DNA from: Marinobacter sediminum
GTDB taxonomy: Bacteria > Pseudomonadota > Gammaproteobacteria > Pseudomonadales > Oleiphilaceae
Direction of reading: 5' to 3'
NCBI RefSeq assembly: GCF_023657445.1
Contig: NZ_JAGTWY010000001.1
Coordinates: forward strand, 3,410,001-3,474,000
Length of the DNA: 64,000 bases
In this document: one piece after another, positions 16,075 to 25,247 of the stretch
Layout of the letters: each line of letters opens with the position of its first letter
How positions within the stretch are numbered: the stretch's first letter is position 1
Position numbers and translations under genes: made by a program
The notes under the pieces: model-generated
Told to the model about the DNA's origin: nothing
The model's database searches: none
What the model saw: the letters and a program-made list of their open reading frames with translations, nothing else

Positions 16075-17559
16075 ATGCCGGTACACTGTGCCAAGAGATC
16101 AACCCGCGAAGGTCGCCTCAGGGCATGGGCTGTCGTTTTTCTGGGCGGTGTCCTGCTGACACTTGGATCCCTGGCACACCAGGTGCTGGCCCAGCAGAAA
16201 ACCGCCGATCAGGCGCTGGTGCTGACGGTTCAGGGGGCCATTGGTCCGGCGACCATGGATTACGTCACCCGGGGTATTCGCCGGGCAGAGTCTATGGATG
16301 CGGGGCTGGTGGTTGTGGAAATGGATACCCCCGGCGGCCTGATGGACTCGATGCGGGAAATCATCAAGACCATCCTCGCCTCTGAGGTGCCGGTTGCTAC
16401 CTACGTTTCTCCCCAGGGCTCCCGTGCCGCCAGTGCTGGTACGTATATTCTCTATGGCAGCCACATTGCCGCCATGGCGCCAGCAACCAATCTGGGCTCC
16501 GCGACGCCTGTCCAGATGGGCGGCTTGCCGGGCACCCCGGAGCAAGCGCCAGAGCCGACACAGAAACAGTCCGAGAGCCCTGACAGTGGCAGTGATCCGG
16601 AAGGTGAAGCAACAGGCGGTAGTGAGGAGACCAGTGACGATGGCAAGCGTCGTGGTAATACCGCCATGGAACGCAAGGTACTTGAAGACGCGGTCAGTTA
16701 TATCCGGGGCCTGGCCGAACGTCACGGCCGGAATGCCGACTGGGCCGAGGAAGCAGTGCGTGAAGCCGTAAACCTTGGCGCCAGCGAGGCTCTGGAAAAG
16801 AATGTGATTGATGTGGTGGCTCCAAATCTTCGGGATTTACTGCGTCAAATTGACGGTCGCACGGTGGCCATGGCCTCCGGTGACATGATCCTGCAAACCG
16901 CCGATCTGGAGATTGTCCGGTCGGAGCCGGACTGGCGCACCCGTTTGCTTTCTGTGATTACTGATCCCAACGTCGCCTACTTCCTGATGATCATCGGGTT
17001 TTACGGCATCATCTTTGAACTCGCCAACCCCGGCGCCATGGTGCCCGGCGTGATCGGTGCCATCAGCCTGATCCTCGCCCTGTTTGCTTTTCAGGTTTTG
17101 TCGGTGAATTACGCCGGCCTCGCGCTGATCATGCTTGGATTGGCATTCATAGTCGGAGAGGCTTTTGTGCCGAGCTTTGGCATGCTGGGGGTTGGCGGCA
17201 TTGTTGCCTTTGTGTCTGGCTCTGTGATCCTGATGGATGGCAGCCACCGGGATATTTCCCTGCCCACGATCGGCGGCACAGCGCTTGTGGCTGGCGGGTT
17301 TATCCTCTGGACGGTAACGAAGTTTATCGGTTTGCGCCGCAAGCATCCGGTCAGCGGCAGTGAACAGATTACCCATGAAGAAGGGCTGGCCCTGGATGAT
17401 TTTACCCGTGAGCGAGAGCACTTCAGGGGACATGTTCGTATTAGCGGCGAACGCTGGAATGCGGTCAGCCCGCAGCCAATTAGTAACGGTGACCGGATTC
17501 GGGTCACAGGTATGGAAGGCTTAACCGTAACCGTTGAGGTCGCAAGCGAAAGCGACTGA
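16075..17559 (+). CDS. NfeD1-type membrane-bound serine protease (ClpP-class domain plus NfeD)
   Basis: 494 residues. An N-terminal membrane anchor (about 18-40) is followed by a ClpP-fold protease domain with [11 protein letters not shown], the nucleophile Ser in [11 protein letters not shown] and a following Lys-rich helix ([20 protein letters not shown]) typical of the Ser-Lys dyad. Between these is a low-complexity acidic insert (about 160-195). Then come four to five membrane helices (about 300-420) and the C-terminal NfeD OB-fold beta barrel. It is followed 38 bases later by a slipin gene, the standard NfeD1b-slipin operon; such proteases cleave the slipin C-terminus in related systems. 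Confidence 0.92.
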   Translation: MPVHCAKRSTREGRLRAWAVVFLGGVLLTLGSLAHQVLAQQKTADQALVLTVQGAIGPATMDYVTRGIRRAESMDAGLVVVEMDTPGGLMDSMREIIKTILASEVPVATYVSPQGSRAASAGTYILYGSHIAAMAPATNLGSATPVQMGGLPGTPEQAPEPTQKQSESPDSGSDPEGEATGGSEETSDDGKRRGNTAMERKVLEDAVSYIRGLAERHGRNADWAEEAVREAVNLGASEALEKNVIDVVAPNLRDLLRQIDGRTVAMASGDMILQTADLEIVRSEPDWRTRLLSVITDPNVAYFLMIIGFYGIIFELANPGAMVPGVIGAISLILALFAFQVLSVNYAGLALIMLGLAFIVGEAFVPSFGMLGVGGIVAFVSGSVILMDGSHRDISLPTIGGTALVAGGFILWTVTKFIGLRRKHPVSGSEQITHEEGLALDDFTREREHFRGHVRISGERWNAVSPQPISNGDRIRVTGMEGLTVTVEVASESD

Positions 17560-17597
17560 CTGGACGGAGAGAAGACAACGGCAAACAAGGAGGCTCT

Positions 17598-18386
17598 ATG
17601 ATTGGCGAACTGGTTCCCTATCTCGCACCCATTGTGGTGTTATTGCTGATTCTCGGCTCGGCCATCAAGATCATGCCGGAATACCAGCGTGGCGTGGTGT
17701 TTTTTCTGGGTCGGTTCCAGGGGGTGAAAGGCCCTGGCCTGCTGATCATAATCCCTGGAATCCAACAGATGGTGCGGGTCGACCTGCGGGTCATTACCCT
17801 GGATGTGCCCAGCCAGGATGTGATCTCCAAGGACAACGTTACGGTCCGTGTGAATGCAGTTCTCTATTACCGGGTAGTGGATCCTGAGCGAGCCATTATC
17901 CGGGTCGAGGATTTCAACTCGGCCACCAGCCAGCTGGCGCAGACCACGCTGAGATCGGTGCTGGGCAAGCATGATCTGGACGAAATGCTCTCGGAGCGGG
18001 ACAAGCTGAATTCGGACATTCAGGAGATCATCGATGCCCAGACTGAGGAATGGGGTATTAAGGTCGCCAACGTTGAAATCAAGCATGTGGACCTGAATGA
18101 ATCGATGATTCGTGCCATTGCCCGTCAGGCAGAAGCCGAGCGGGAACGTCGGGCCAAGGTCATTCACGCCGAAGGCGAATTGCAGGCGTCGAAGAAACTG
18201 GTTGAAGCGGCGGATGTGATGTCAGCGAACTCGGGCTCGATGCAACTCCGGTATTTGCAGACATTGGCCGACATGAGCAATACCAATTCTGCCACCATCG
18301 TTTTCCCGTTGCCTATGGAATTGATGACGACGTTTCTGAAGCAGAACAAACCGGCATCACCTCAAGAGCCGGAGCCTGAGGCATAA
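17598..18386 (+). CDS. Slipin (stomatin/SPFH-family membrane protein)
   Basis: 262 residues. One N-terminal membrane segment ([15 protein letters not shown]), then the SPFH domain ([23 protein letters not shown] to about 200) with the helix [19 protein letters not shown] and a short acidic tail. A strong AAGGAGG site precedes the ATG. Partner of the upstream NfeD protease. The unit ends in a bidirectional terminator directly after the stop codon. Confidence 0.93.
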   Translation: MIGELVPYLAPIVVLLLILGSAIKIMPEYQRGVVFFLGRFQGVKGPGLLIIIPGIQQMVRVDLRVITLDVPSQDVISKDNVTVRVNAVLYYRVVDPERAIIRVEDFNSATSQLAQTTLRSVLGKHDLDEMLSERDKLNSDIQEIIDAQTEEWGIKVANVEIKHVDLNESMIRAIARQAEAERERRAKVIHAEGELQASKKLVEAADVMSANSGSMQLRYLQTLADMSNTNSATIVFPLPMELMTTFLKQNKPASPQEPEPEA

Positions 18387-18412
18387 AAAAAGGCCGGAAG
18401 ATCCGGCCTTTT
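18387..18412. terminator. Bidirectional intrinsic terminator
   Basis: AAAAAGGCCGGA, loop AG-AT, TCCGGCCTTTT. An A run on one side and a T run on the other let it serve both the slipin gene and the convergent lipoprotein gene, whose stop codon is at 18430. Confidence 0.9.
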
Positions 18413-18429
18413 CAGCATCGGCGTAAGCC

Positions 18430-18708
18430 TTACTTCATGCTTGATTGCTCAAGCATGCGCTTGGCGCGCTCGTTTGCTTCGTCAGCAGCTTTCTGAGCTG
18501 CCTTGGCAGCGGCCAGTGCTTCTTCTGCAGTCTGCTGAGCAGTACGTGCAGAGCTGGCAGCGCTGTTAGCGGTGTTCAGTGCATTATCAGCGGTTTGCTC
18601 TGCAGAGCTTGCAGTTGCATTTGCCTCATCGAGAGCCGCTTGATTGGTCGCACAGCCTGCTGTCAGAGCGGTGGCAAGTGCAAACCCAGCGATCATCAAT
18701 TTACGCAT
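18430..18708 (-). CDS. Lpp/OprI-type alanine-zipper outer membrane lipoprotein
   Basis: 92 residues. The lipobox LTAGC at 16-20 follows a short signal peptide. The mature part is an Ala-rich heptad coiled coil (about 25-85), and the last residue is Lys (MLEQSSMK). In Lpp, such a C-terminal Lys is linked to peptidoglycan by an L,D-transpeptidase. Two L,D-transpeptidase genes flank this gene within 4 kb. An AAGGGGA site precedes the ATG and a TATACT box lies about 50 bases upstream. Expected to be highly expressed. Confidence 0.9.
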   Translation of the reverse strand: MRKLMIAGFALATALTAGCATNQAALDEANATASSAEQTADNALNTANSAASSARTAQQTAEEALAAAKAAQKAADEANERAKRMLEQSSMK

Positions 18709-18870
18709 TATAAATCCCCTTGTTGGTCGTGTTATTTCCTGTGTCCGGAAGACAGTATAGACGACTTCCTGTCCGCCTGGGCCAAATGGCGTTGACTACC
18801 GGAGTCGTTAAACAGTGTAAAACACTCTGAGACAAAATGTTAACTAACGATACGGAAATTTTTCTAGGAT

Positions 18871-18897
18871 ATGACAACAACTTAATGCTGTTGTCAT
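18871..18897. terminator. Hairpin after the L,D-transpeptidase gene
   Basis: ATGACAACA (18871-18879) pairs with TGTTGTCAT (18889-18897). It lies eight bases beyond the stop of the minus-strand transpeptidase gene. There is no clear T run, so it may be a stabilising or weak termination hairpin. Confidence 0.5.
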
Positions 18898-18904
18898 GAT
18901 GGTT

Positions 18905-19465
18905 TCAGGGCAGGATGCTGATGGGTGTACCGTCTGCAACCAGTTGCCAGATTTCGTCCATTTCTTCATTGGTCACGGCGATGCACCCGTCTGTCCAGTC
19001 CAGTCCACGGTACGCAAACGCCATATCGCCAGCTTCATTGGGCAGGCCGTGAATCATGATGCTGCCGCCCGGGTTGAGCCCCCAGGCCTGCGCGAGTTCC
19101 CGGTCTTTGTCGCTAGGATAGGAAATATGGATCGATTTGTAGAAGTCACTGCCGGCGTTGCGCCAGTCCAGCGTGTAGTTGCCTTCCGGGGTACGTTCGT
19201 CTCCCTCGTAGAGTTTGTGTCCGTCCGGATTGTCGCCCAGGGATATACGGTAGCTTTTTATGACCTGATTCCCGTCCATCAGATCAAGGCGTCGTTCACT
19301 TTTTCGAACCATTACCCTGTTAATGTCCAGTGCGTTTTCCTGAAACGGCTTTGCTGTCGGCATGCGCAAATCAGCTTTGGCCAGCAGATCCGCCGCAGAG
19401 GCCGATACCGGAACTAAAATGGAGCTTGCCAGAAGACAGGCGATGGTCAGATAACGAGTAAACAT
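18905..19465 (-). CDS. L,D-transpeptidase family protein, short form
   Basis: 186 residues with a signal peptide (YLTIACLLASSILVPVSASA-A). The YkuD core has MIHGLPN and the catalytic motif TDGCIAVTN (Cys about 166). The sequence before the core (RRLDLMDGNQVIKSYRISLG, GNYTLDWRN) fits the short periplasmic group. Likely acts on peptidoglycan peptides, either 3-3 crosslinking or lipoprotein attachment. Transcribed alone between the lipoprotein and the K+/H+ antiporter gene. Confidence 0.92.
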   Translation of the reverse strand: MFTRYLTIACLLASSILVPVSASAADLLAKADLRMPTAKPFQENALDINRVMVRKSERRLDLMDGNQVIKSYRISLGDNPDGHKLYEGDERTPEGNYTLDWRNAGSDFYKSIHISYPSDKDRELAQAWGLNPGGSIMIHGLPNEAGDMAFAYRGLDWTDGCIAVTNEEMDEIWQLVADGTPISILP

Positions 19466-19531
19466 GATCCTAACTTACCAATGGTTAATCTTCGTAATAT
19501 GCTTTTTATAACACAGCCTGCCGGTTGGCTG

Positions 19532-21298
19532 TTAAGAGGTTTTGTTAACTTTTTTGGCTATCTCTTTTCCTGATAGGCTATTTTGTGAACCGTCCATCTT
19601 CAGGCCCACCTTGGTGACCTGATCCGCGCTGGTTGCTCTGGCAACCAACGTGACCGGTCCCAGAGTCACGATGTCACCTACCACCGGATGACCTTTGGTG
19701 CGTCTGGCAAAGCATTCCGCCAGGGACAGCTCCGGGGGCAGATCATCGAATTCAATGCCGTAAACCTGCTCCACATCGCCTAACAGAGCGTCGCCATTCA
19801 GGACGAAGTCACCAAAGAATGCACGCTCGGCAAGATACTTCGGGGCATGACGGCCACTGAGGGCTTTGCCCAGCTCCGGAAGAACACCGGGCGTTGCGAA
19901 CATGGCGACCATGTCACCGCTGGACACTTCCAGGTCGCCTTTGGGCTGCAGGCACACCCGATTGCGGAACACACCAGCGACGGCGGTGTTCTCAGGGAAT
20001 CGCAGCTGGCTGAGGCGCCGGGGTGTTTCCCAGGTCTCGCCACGTAGAGGGAACAGCATCAGCTCGTGATCTCCCGCGGCGGGCGCATCGAGGGGCAGGC
20101 GACGGTAGGGATCGTCCCCGGCTGGCACCTCCAGGCGCAGTATCCGGGCGAGGGGTGCCATTGTGGTGCCTTGCACCACCAGCGAGACCAGTACGATAAA
20201 GAAGGCCGCATGGAAGACAAGCTGGGCCTCCGGGAGGTTTGCCATGACGGGAAACAGCGCCAGTACGATCGGCACTGCGCCTCGCAACCCGACCCAGCTG
20301 ATAAAGCCCAACTCCCGACGGTTGAAGGCAAAAGGCCAGAGCGTGAGCATGACGGTCAGTGGACGGATGATGAAAATGAGCGACAACGCGAGAATCAGGC
20401 CACTGCCCAAAAGCGGCAACAGGTCCGAGGGGGTGACCAGAAGGCCCAGCATCAGGAACAGGCAAAGCTGGGCAAGCCAGGCCAGGCCGTCGTGAACCTG
20501 CAGAATCATAGGCATCATCCGGACGGGACGATTGCCAATAACCACACCGGTCAGATAGATCGCGAGAAAACCACTCCCTTCCAGAGCATTGGTGGCAGAA
20601 AACACGGAAATTCCGGCGGCTGCGACCAATAGCGGGTAAAGAGATGGCGTCAGGCGGATCCGGTTGGCCAGCTCCACAACGGCAAAACCGCCAAGAATAC
20701 CAGCCAGGCCACCAATGCCGAATTGCTTTATCAGCATGATCAGCGCCGCCCAGGTTGCGCCTTCACCACTGTTGCTGATCAGAGTAACCAGCATCAGGGT
20801 CAGGAAGATTGCCATAGGATCGTTGCTGCCTGATTCGATCTCGAGAGTTGCGCTGACCCTCTCATTCAGGTGCAGGCCACGGCCTTGCAGCAAGGAAAAT
20901 ACGGCGGCCGCGTCCGTGGAAGAAATGATGGCGCCGATCAGCAGGGCGGTCAGCCACTGAAGATCGAATACCCAGCGGGCCACGATGGCGGCGCCGGCAG
21001 CAGTCATGAATACGCCCAGGGTGGCCAGCACCAGCGCAGGACGCAAACCAACCCGGAAGGTTTCGGCCCGGGTGCGCATACCGCCGTCCAGAAGGATGAC
21101 ACCCAGTGCAAGGTTGGCAATCAGGAAGGCCAGCTCAAAATTATCGAACTGGATACCACCGGGACCGTCTTCGCCCATGATCATCCCGACCCCCAGAAAG
21201 ATCAGCAGCACAGGCATGCCAACCCGGCTGGATAGCGGGCTTAGCACAATGCTGATTACCAGCATCAGGGCGCCGATCAGGGTGAGGATTGGATCCAT
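19532..21298 (-). CDS. nhaP2: Potassium/proton antiporter NhaP2 (CvrA)-like
   Basis: 588 residues. A CPA1-type exchanger core with about 12 helices (1-390) including GVGMIMGEDGPGG, LLDGGMRTR and the conserved SSTDAAAVFSLL with acidic residue. A cytoplasmic RCK-C/TrkA-C domain follows (about 400-480), then a CorC/HlyC-like domain (about 490-575) as in NhaP2. Family members export K+ in exchange for H+ at low osmolarity. GGAG precedes the ATG. It starts about 70 bases from the oppositely oriented tRNA-Gly gene. Confidence 0.88.
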   Translation of the reverse strand: MDPILTLIGALMLVISIVLSPLSSRVGMPVLLIFLGVGMIMGEDGPGGIQFDNFELAFLIANLALGVILLDGGMRTRAETFRVGLRPALVLATLGVFMTAAGAAIVARWVFDLQWLTALLIGAIISSTDAAAVFSLLQGRGLHLNERVSATLEIESGSNDPMAIFLTLMLVTLISNSGEGATWAALIMLIKQFGIGGLAGILGGFAVVELANRIRLTPSLYPLLVAAAGISVFSATNALEGSGFLAIYLTGVVIGNRPVRMMPMILQVHDGLAWLAQLCLFLMLGLLVTPSDLLPLLGSGLILALSLIFIIRPLTVMLTLWPFAFNRRELGFISWVGLRGAVPIVLALFPVMANLPEAQLVFHAAFFIVLVSLVVQGTTMAPLARILRLEVPAGDDPYRRLPLDAPAAGDHELMLFPLRGETWETPRRLSQLRFPENTAVAGVFRNRVCLQPKGDLEVSSGDMVAMFATPGVLPELGKALSGRHAPKYLAERAFFGDFVLNGDALLGDVEQVYGIEFDDLPPELSLAECFARRTKGHPVVGDIVTLGPVTLVARATSADQVTKVGLKMDGSQNSLSGKEIAKKVNKTS

Positions 21299-21318
21299 TC
21301 GTGCTCCAGACAGAATGC

Positions 21319-21348
21319 TTGCCCAAAAGCGGGCAGACCGCTTATATT
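21319..21348 (+). promoter_or_regulatory. Putative tRNA-Gly promoter
   Basis: TTGCCC (21319-21324), 18-base spacer, TATATT (21343-21348), followed after 20 bases by the mature tRNA 5' end, with a GC-rich discriminator (CTCGCGG) as expected for a stable-RNA promoter. Confidence 0.55.
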
Positions 21349-21368
21349 GCTCTCGCGGCCATCGAAAA

Positions 21369-21442
21369 GCGGGTGTAGCTCAATGGTAGAGCAGAGGCTT
21401 CCCAAGCCTACGACGAGGGTTCGATTCCCTTCACCCGCTCCA
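21369..21442 (+). tRNA. tRNA-Gly (anticodon CCC)
   Basis: 74 bases including an encoded CCA. Acceptor GCGGGTG pairs with CACCCGC; D stem GCTC/GAGC; anticodon loop TTCCCAA giving CCC; T arm AGGGT-TCGATTC-CCTTC. It closely resembles the E. coli Gly-CCC tRNA. The outermost anticodon-stem pair (27-43) is a G-A mismatch. It stands alone between the antiporter and ndh genes. Confidence 0.97.
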
Positions 21443-21467
21443 GTGCCTTTCCTGGCAGGATTCCCTT

Positions 21468-22778
21468 CTAGTGTAGTTTGAGACGCGGGTGCATCGCACG
21501 GCTGATTTTATCCATCAGCCAGATAATACCGGTGCGCAGAAATCCGTGCAGGGCAACCTGATGCATGCGGTACAGTGAAACGTAGAACAATCTTGCCACC
21601 TTGCCTTCGATGTACATGCTGCGACCGGACAGATTGCCCATCAGGTTGCCAACGGTGGTGTAGCGGCTGAAATTGATCAGTGAGCCGTGGTCGTTGTAGA
21701 CGAAGGGCACGGACTTGCCGCCCTCAAGCCGGTTGCACAGGGTTTCGAACAGGGCATCGGCCTGCTGATGTGCTGCCTGGGCTCGGGGGGGTACCGGACG
21801 GTCGGAATCTGGCTGGGGACAGGCAGCACAGTCTCCGAAAGCGTATACGTCGGAATCCTGGGTGGTTTGCAGGGTCTGCTCCACCACGAGTTGATTGCTT
21901 TTGTTGACCTCCAGGCCGTCGAGTTCCGCGAGGAACTCGGGCGCCTTGATACCGGCAGCCCAGATGGTCATCTCCGAGGGCAGTTCTGTGCCATCTTTCA
22001 TAATAATGCTGCTTTCCCGGACTTCACTCACCGGTTGGCCCTTCAATACCTTCACATGCTGGTGTTCGAGTTCCCGGGTGGCGGCTGCCGACAGACGCCC
22101 GGGAAGGGCGGGCAAAATGCGCTCTGCGGCTTCAATCACAGAGATGGATACATCTGAGGACTGAAGGTGATTCATGCCGTAGACCGGCAGTTCACGGGAA
22201 GCCAGGCGTAACTCAGCAGCCAGCTCAACACCGGTGGCTCCAGCCCCGATAATGCTGATGTTCAGGGTGTGGTCATGCCCCTGAAGCGCTTCGTGGTTCT
22301 TGCGCAGGAATGCATTCAGCATCAGGTTATGGAAGCGGCGTGCCTGCCTCAGGCTGTCCAGGAACAGGCAGTTGTCCTGGGCCCCGGGTGTGCCGAAATC
22401 GTTTGCAGTGCTGCCTACGGCGATGACAAGGGTGTCGTAGTTGATGTGTCGTTCCGGAACAACCTCTATGCCTTCTTCGTCATGGAACGGCGCGATCACC
22501 AGCTTTTTTGTCTTGCGATCAAGGCCGCTCATGCGGCCGAGCTGGAACTCGTAGTGATGTTTCCGGGCGTGGGCCCGGTAATTGATCTCGTTGGCATTGG
22601 CGTCGAGGGAGCCGGAGGCGACTTCGTGAAGCAGGGGTTTCCAGACATGGGTCAGGCCAGCATCGACCAGGGTTACCCGTGCTTTGTGTTTTTTGCCCAG
22701 TTTGTTGCCAAGGCTGGTGGCAAGCTCAAGACCGCCAGCGCCACCGCCAACAACGACGATATGGTGAGGGTTATCCAT
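21468..22778 (-). CDS. ndh: Type II NADH:quinone oxidoreductase (NDH-2)
   Basis: 436 residues from MDNPHHIVVVGGGAGGLE. Two Rossmann dinucleotide sites (VVVGGGAGGLELAT near 9 for FAD and SIIGAGATGVELAAELR near 175 for NADH), the FAD-contact YAFGDCAACPQP and the quinone-side region AHQQAD are present. A C-terminal amphipathic segment (GFLRTGIIWLMDKISRAMHPRLKLH) would bind the membrane. The Met at 22778 is preferred to an upstream in-frame Met that would add 30 residues, partly through a 25-base tandem duplication. Non-proton-pumping NADH entry into respiration. Confidence 0.9.
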   Translation of the reverse strand: MDNPHHIVVVGGGAGGLELATSLGNKLGKKHKARVTLVDAGLTHVWKPLLHEVASGSLDANANEINYRAHARKHHYEFQLGRMSGLDRKTKKLVIAPFHDEEGIEVVPERHINYDTLVIAVGSTANDFGTPGAQDNCLFLDSLRQARRFHNLMLNAFLRKNHEALQGHDHTLNISIIGAGATGVELAAELRLASRELPVYGMNHLQSSDVSISVIEAAERILPALPGRLSAAATRELEHQHVKVLKGQPVSEVRESSIIMKDGTELPSEMTIWAAGIKAPEFLAELDGLEVNKSNQLVVEQTLQTTQDSDVYAFGDCAACPQPDSDRPVPPRAQAAHQQADALFETLCNRLEGGKSVPFVYNDHGSLINFSRYTTVGNLMGNLSGRSMYIEGKVARLFYVSLYRMHQVALHGFLRTGIIWLMDKISRAMHPRLKLH

Positions 22779-22792
22779 AACAGTCAGACCTT

Positions 22793-22842
22793 TAAATGAA
22801 GAGAGCCAAGCACTCTGTAAATGAAGAGAGCCAAGCACTCTG
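22793..22842. repeat. Perfect 25-base tandem duplication in the ndh leader
   Basis: TAAATGAAGAGAGCCAAGCACTCTG occurs twice head to tail (described by position: 22793-22817 and 22818-22842), directly upstream of the ndh start. Each copy holds AGAG and CTCT arms that can form a small hairpin on the transcript. Confidence 0.9.
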
Positions 22843-22965
22843 GCCGGAAAGCGTTTGGCTGTCCTCACTGCGACTTCTCGAAAGGTAGGGTGCTAATGCT
22901 GCACGGTTAATATTAACTCGGCCGGGGCGGCGGGCACAATTAGACGGAAGTGCCTACGCCCTTGG

Positions 22966-25089
22966 TCATGTTACTTCGATAATTGTCCGGGCATCCGTGG
23001 CGAGTATCTCTGGCAAATTTTTCTTTTTATTTTTCAGCCTTTTGTCCACACATTGATCCTCATCCCGAAGGATAACGACACACTCAAGGCACTGGATGCA
23101 CTCGTCGTAGTCCACCCGACCGTCCTTGCGAATGGCATTGATGCCGCACGCATTTTTGCAGTGTTGACACGGATTGCCGCAGAGTTCTACCCGGTCCAGC
23201 CAGTTGAACAGACGAAAGCGGCCCAGTACGGCCAGTCCCGCGCCAAGCGGGCACAGGTAGCGGCAGTAGAATTTGTGGATGAACATGCCGATCACCAGCA
23301 GGCCGACGGCATAAACCACAAAGGGCCAGTAGCGGACAAAAAATAACGTAATGCCGGTCTTGAACGGTTCTACCTCGGCCAACCGTTCTGCCAGAGTCAG
23401 CGAATAAAAGGCGGTGCCTAACAGTCCGACCAAGATCGGATACTTGAGCAGAATCAGCTTGCGATGCCAGCGCTCCGGCACCCTGACCTGTCTGAATTTC
23501 AGTTTCTCCCCGAGCCAGGCCGCCATCTCTTGCAGGGCACCAAACGGGCATAGCCAGCCGCAAAACAGGCCTCGGCCCCAGATGAACAAGGTAATGAAGG
23601 TGTAAGTCCAGAGAATGAAAAGGACCGGATCGAGAAGGAAAACGTTCAGTGAGAAACCGTCCCATAGGGCCAGAAACAGGGTATAGATATTGACCACGGA
23701 GAGTTGGCCCTGGGCGTAAAACCCAAGGAAGAACAGGGTGAAGAACAGAAAGCCCCAGCGAAAGCGGTGTACCAGTTTGGGATGCCGGCTCAGTGACTTC
23801 TGTCTGGCAAAGAAGACGGTCAGCACGGCAAGACCTGTTACCAGAAGGGAAATCTGCCACCAGCGTTCCTTCCACAGACTGACCCAGACAGGTTCGCGGC
23901 TATGCTCCGGTAGCGGTGCTACCTCCACGGTTTCAAACAGATCGTCAGAGAATTCCACCGGCACATCCAGGGTGGCCCGGTCGGTCATCAGGTGATTGCG
24001 GGCGAGTTCGACGTTCAGCCTGAGTTTGGCGTCCGCGCCCGGGTTGAAGCCGGCGTTGCCGCCCGCCCGGAACAGGGTTTGTTGCGCAAAATCCGGCATG
24101 CCCTCGGCCTGGAGCTCAATGGTGCCATCGAACATGTTGAGGTCCCGCATTTCCACCGCAAGATTGTTCTGGACCATCCCCAGCCTGTCGGGCGCACTGG
24201 CGGGTACAAAATCATCCGACAGATGAGTGAAGGGTCCGCGGGACATCACCGCCAGGATTTGAGCACCCTTGCCGGCCTTCTCCAACAGACGATTATAGCC
24301 GTCGTCTCCCAGCAGATTGCGACCAACCATGGGCGAGTTGATGTAACCGAAGAATAACTCGGTGAACGGTTCTCCGGGCACGGCCTCAGGAGCCCCCGGG
24401 TAGTCGGCCAGTGGTCGGCCAAGGATCTCTTCCACGGCCGCGGCGCTTGCCTGCCAATGGCCGATATAGCCGCGATCCACCAGTTCCTGCCAGGACAGTG
24501 GCTCGAAAAAATCAGCGCGGGCGCGGGTCGGTGCAGACTGTGTAAAACCTTCCAGTTTGGCTCGGGCGACTTTCAGGGCTGACGACAATACGGTGTCGTT
24601 GATGATCAGCACGGACACTGTGGCCTTGCTGACACCGTCAAAATGAACCACGTTGCTCTTCGGATCCCGGGCGCCACGTCTGGAATTCGAGGTGTCGACG
24701 ATGATTTGTTCGCGCAGAGACCGCCCCGTGTACTGATCAACGAATTCGAACAGTGGCTCCTCGCCCAGCCCGTGCAGGAAGACCGGCTCGTGATGATCCA
24801 GGACTCTGACGCCGGTGAAGCGCCCGCGGGCGTCCAGCCCGACCAGCATGCTGATGGGCTTGCCAGCGAATCCCTGCAAGCGGCTCAGATCTACCGAGTC
24901 ATAGGCATAGCCCAGCAACTCCTGGAGTTGATACACCGGGTACACGGGAAAGTCCGCCAGCTTGTCTTCAATCACTGTGGCTTTCGGGAATAGCTCCTGA
25001 ATCAGGGCCCGCTTTTTGTCCGTCAGCTCTGCATGGGCAGAGGGCAACAACATCAAAAAGGCCAAAAGGAGCATGATGCGCCCTGCCAT
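22966..25089 (-). CDS. NosR/NirI-family flavo-iron-sulfur membrane protein (orphan)
   Basis: 707 residues. Signal peptide (MLLLAFLMLLPSAHA), a periplasmic FMN-binding-like domain (about 70-190) and an extended periplasmic region to about 400. About six membrane helices follow, with polyferredoxin-type CGWLCPFGALQE and CRYLCPLGAG motifs, and then a cytoplasmic ferredoxin part with CGNPCQHCKNACG and CIQCLECVVIL...CV. This is the NosR layout, in which electrons pass to the periplasm for N2O reductase. The usual Pro after the fourth Cys is Gly. No nosZ, nosD or nir gene is near. An AGGAG site supports the ATG. Confidence 0.85.
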   Translation of the reverse strand: MAGRIMLLLAFLMLLPSAHAELTDKKRALIQELFPKATVIEDKLADFPVYPVYQLQELLGYAYDSVDLSRLQGFAGKPISMLVGLDARGRFTGVRVLDHHEPVFLHGLGEEPLFEFVDQYTGRSLREQIIVDTSNSRRGARDPKSNVVHFDGVSKATVSVLIINDTVLSSALKVARAKLEGFTQSAPTRARADFFEPLSWQELVDRGYIGHWQASAAAVEEILGRPLADYPGAPEAVPGEPFTELFFGYINSPMVGRNLLGDDGYNRLLEKAGKGAQILAVMSRGPFTHLSDDFVPASAPDRLGMVQNNLAVEMRDLNMFDGTIELQAEGMPDFAQQTLFRAGGNAGFNPGADAKLRLNVELARNHLMTDRATLDVPVEFSDDLFETVEVAPLPEHSREPVWVSLWKERWWQISLLVTGLAVLTVFFARQKSLSRHPKLVHRFRWGFLFFTLFFLGFYAQGQLSVVNIYTLFLALWDGFSLNVFLLDPVLFILWTYTFITLFIWGRGLFCGWLCPFGALQEMAAWLGEKLKFRQVRVPERWHRKLILLKYPILVGLLGTAFYSLTLAERLAEVEPFKTGITLFFVRYWPFVVYAVGLLVIGMFIHKFYCRYLCPLGAGLAVLGRFRLFNWLDRVELCGNPCQHCKNACGINAIRKDGRVDYDECIQCLECVVILRDEDQCVDKRLKNKKKNLPEILATDARTIIEVT

Positions 25090-25247
25090 GGGGGACTCCT
25101 GTCATTTTTTCTTGTTTGCACCTCCATGCTAGAGTTTTCAGCCGCACGCTCAATGCGACCTCGGAGCCAGCTGTCTGCTACTTTGTGAGGAGAAAATGAG
25201 GAAATTGCGGACCGGATTCGACGTTGGACAAAACAAGAGAGACGGAA

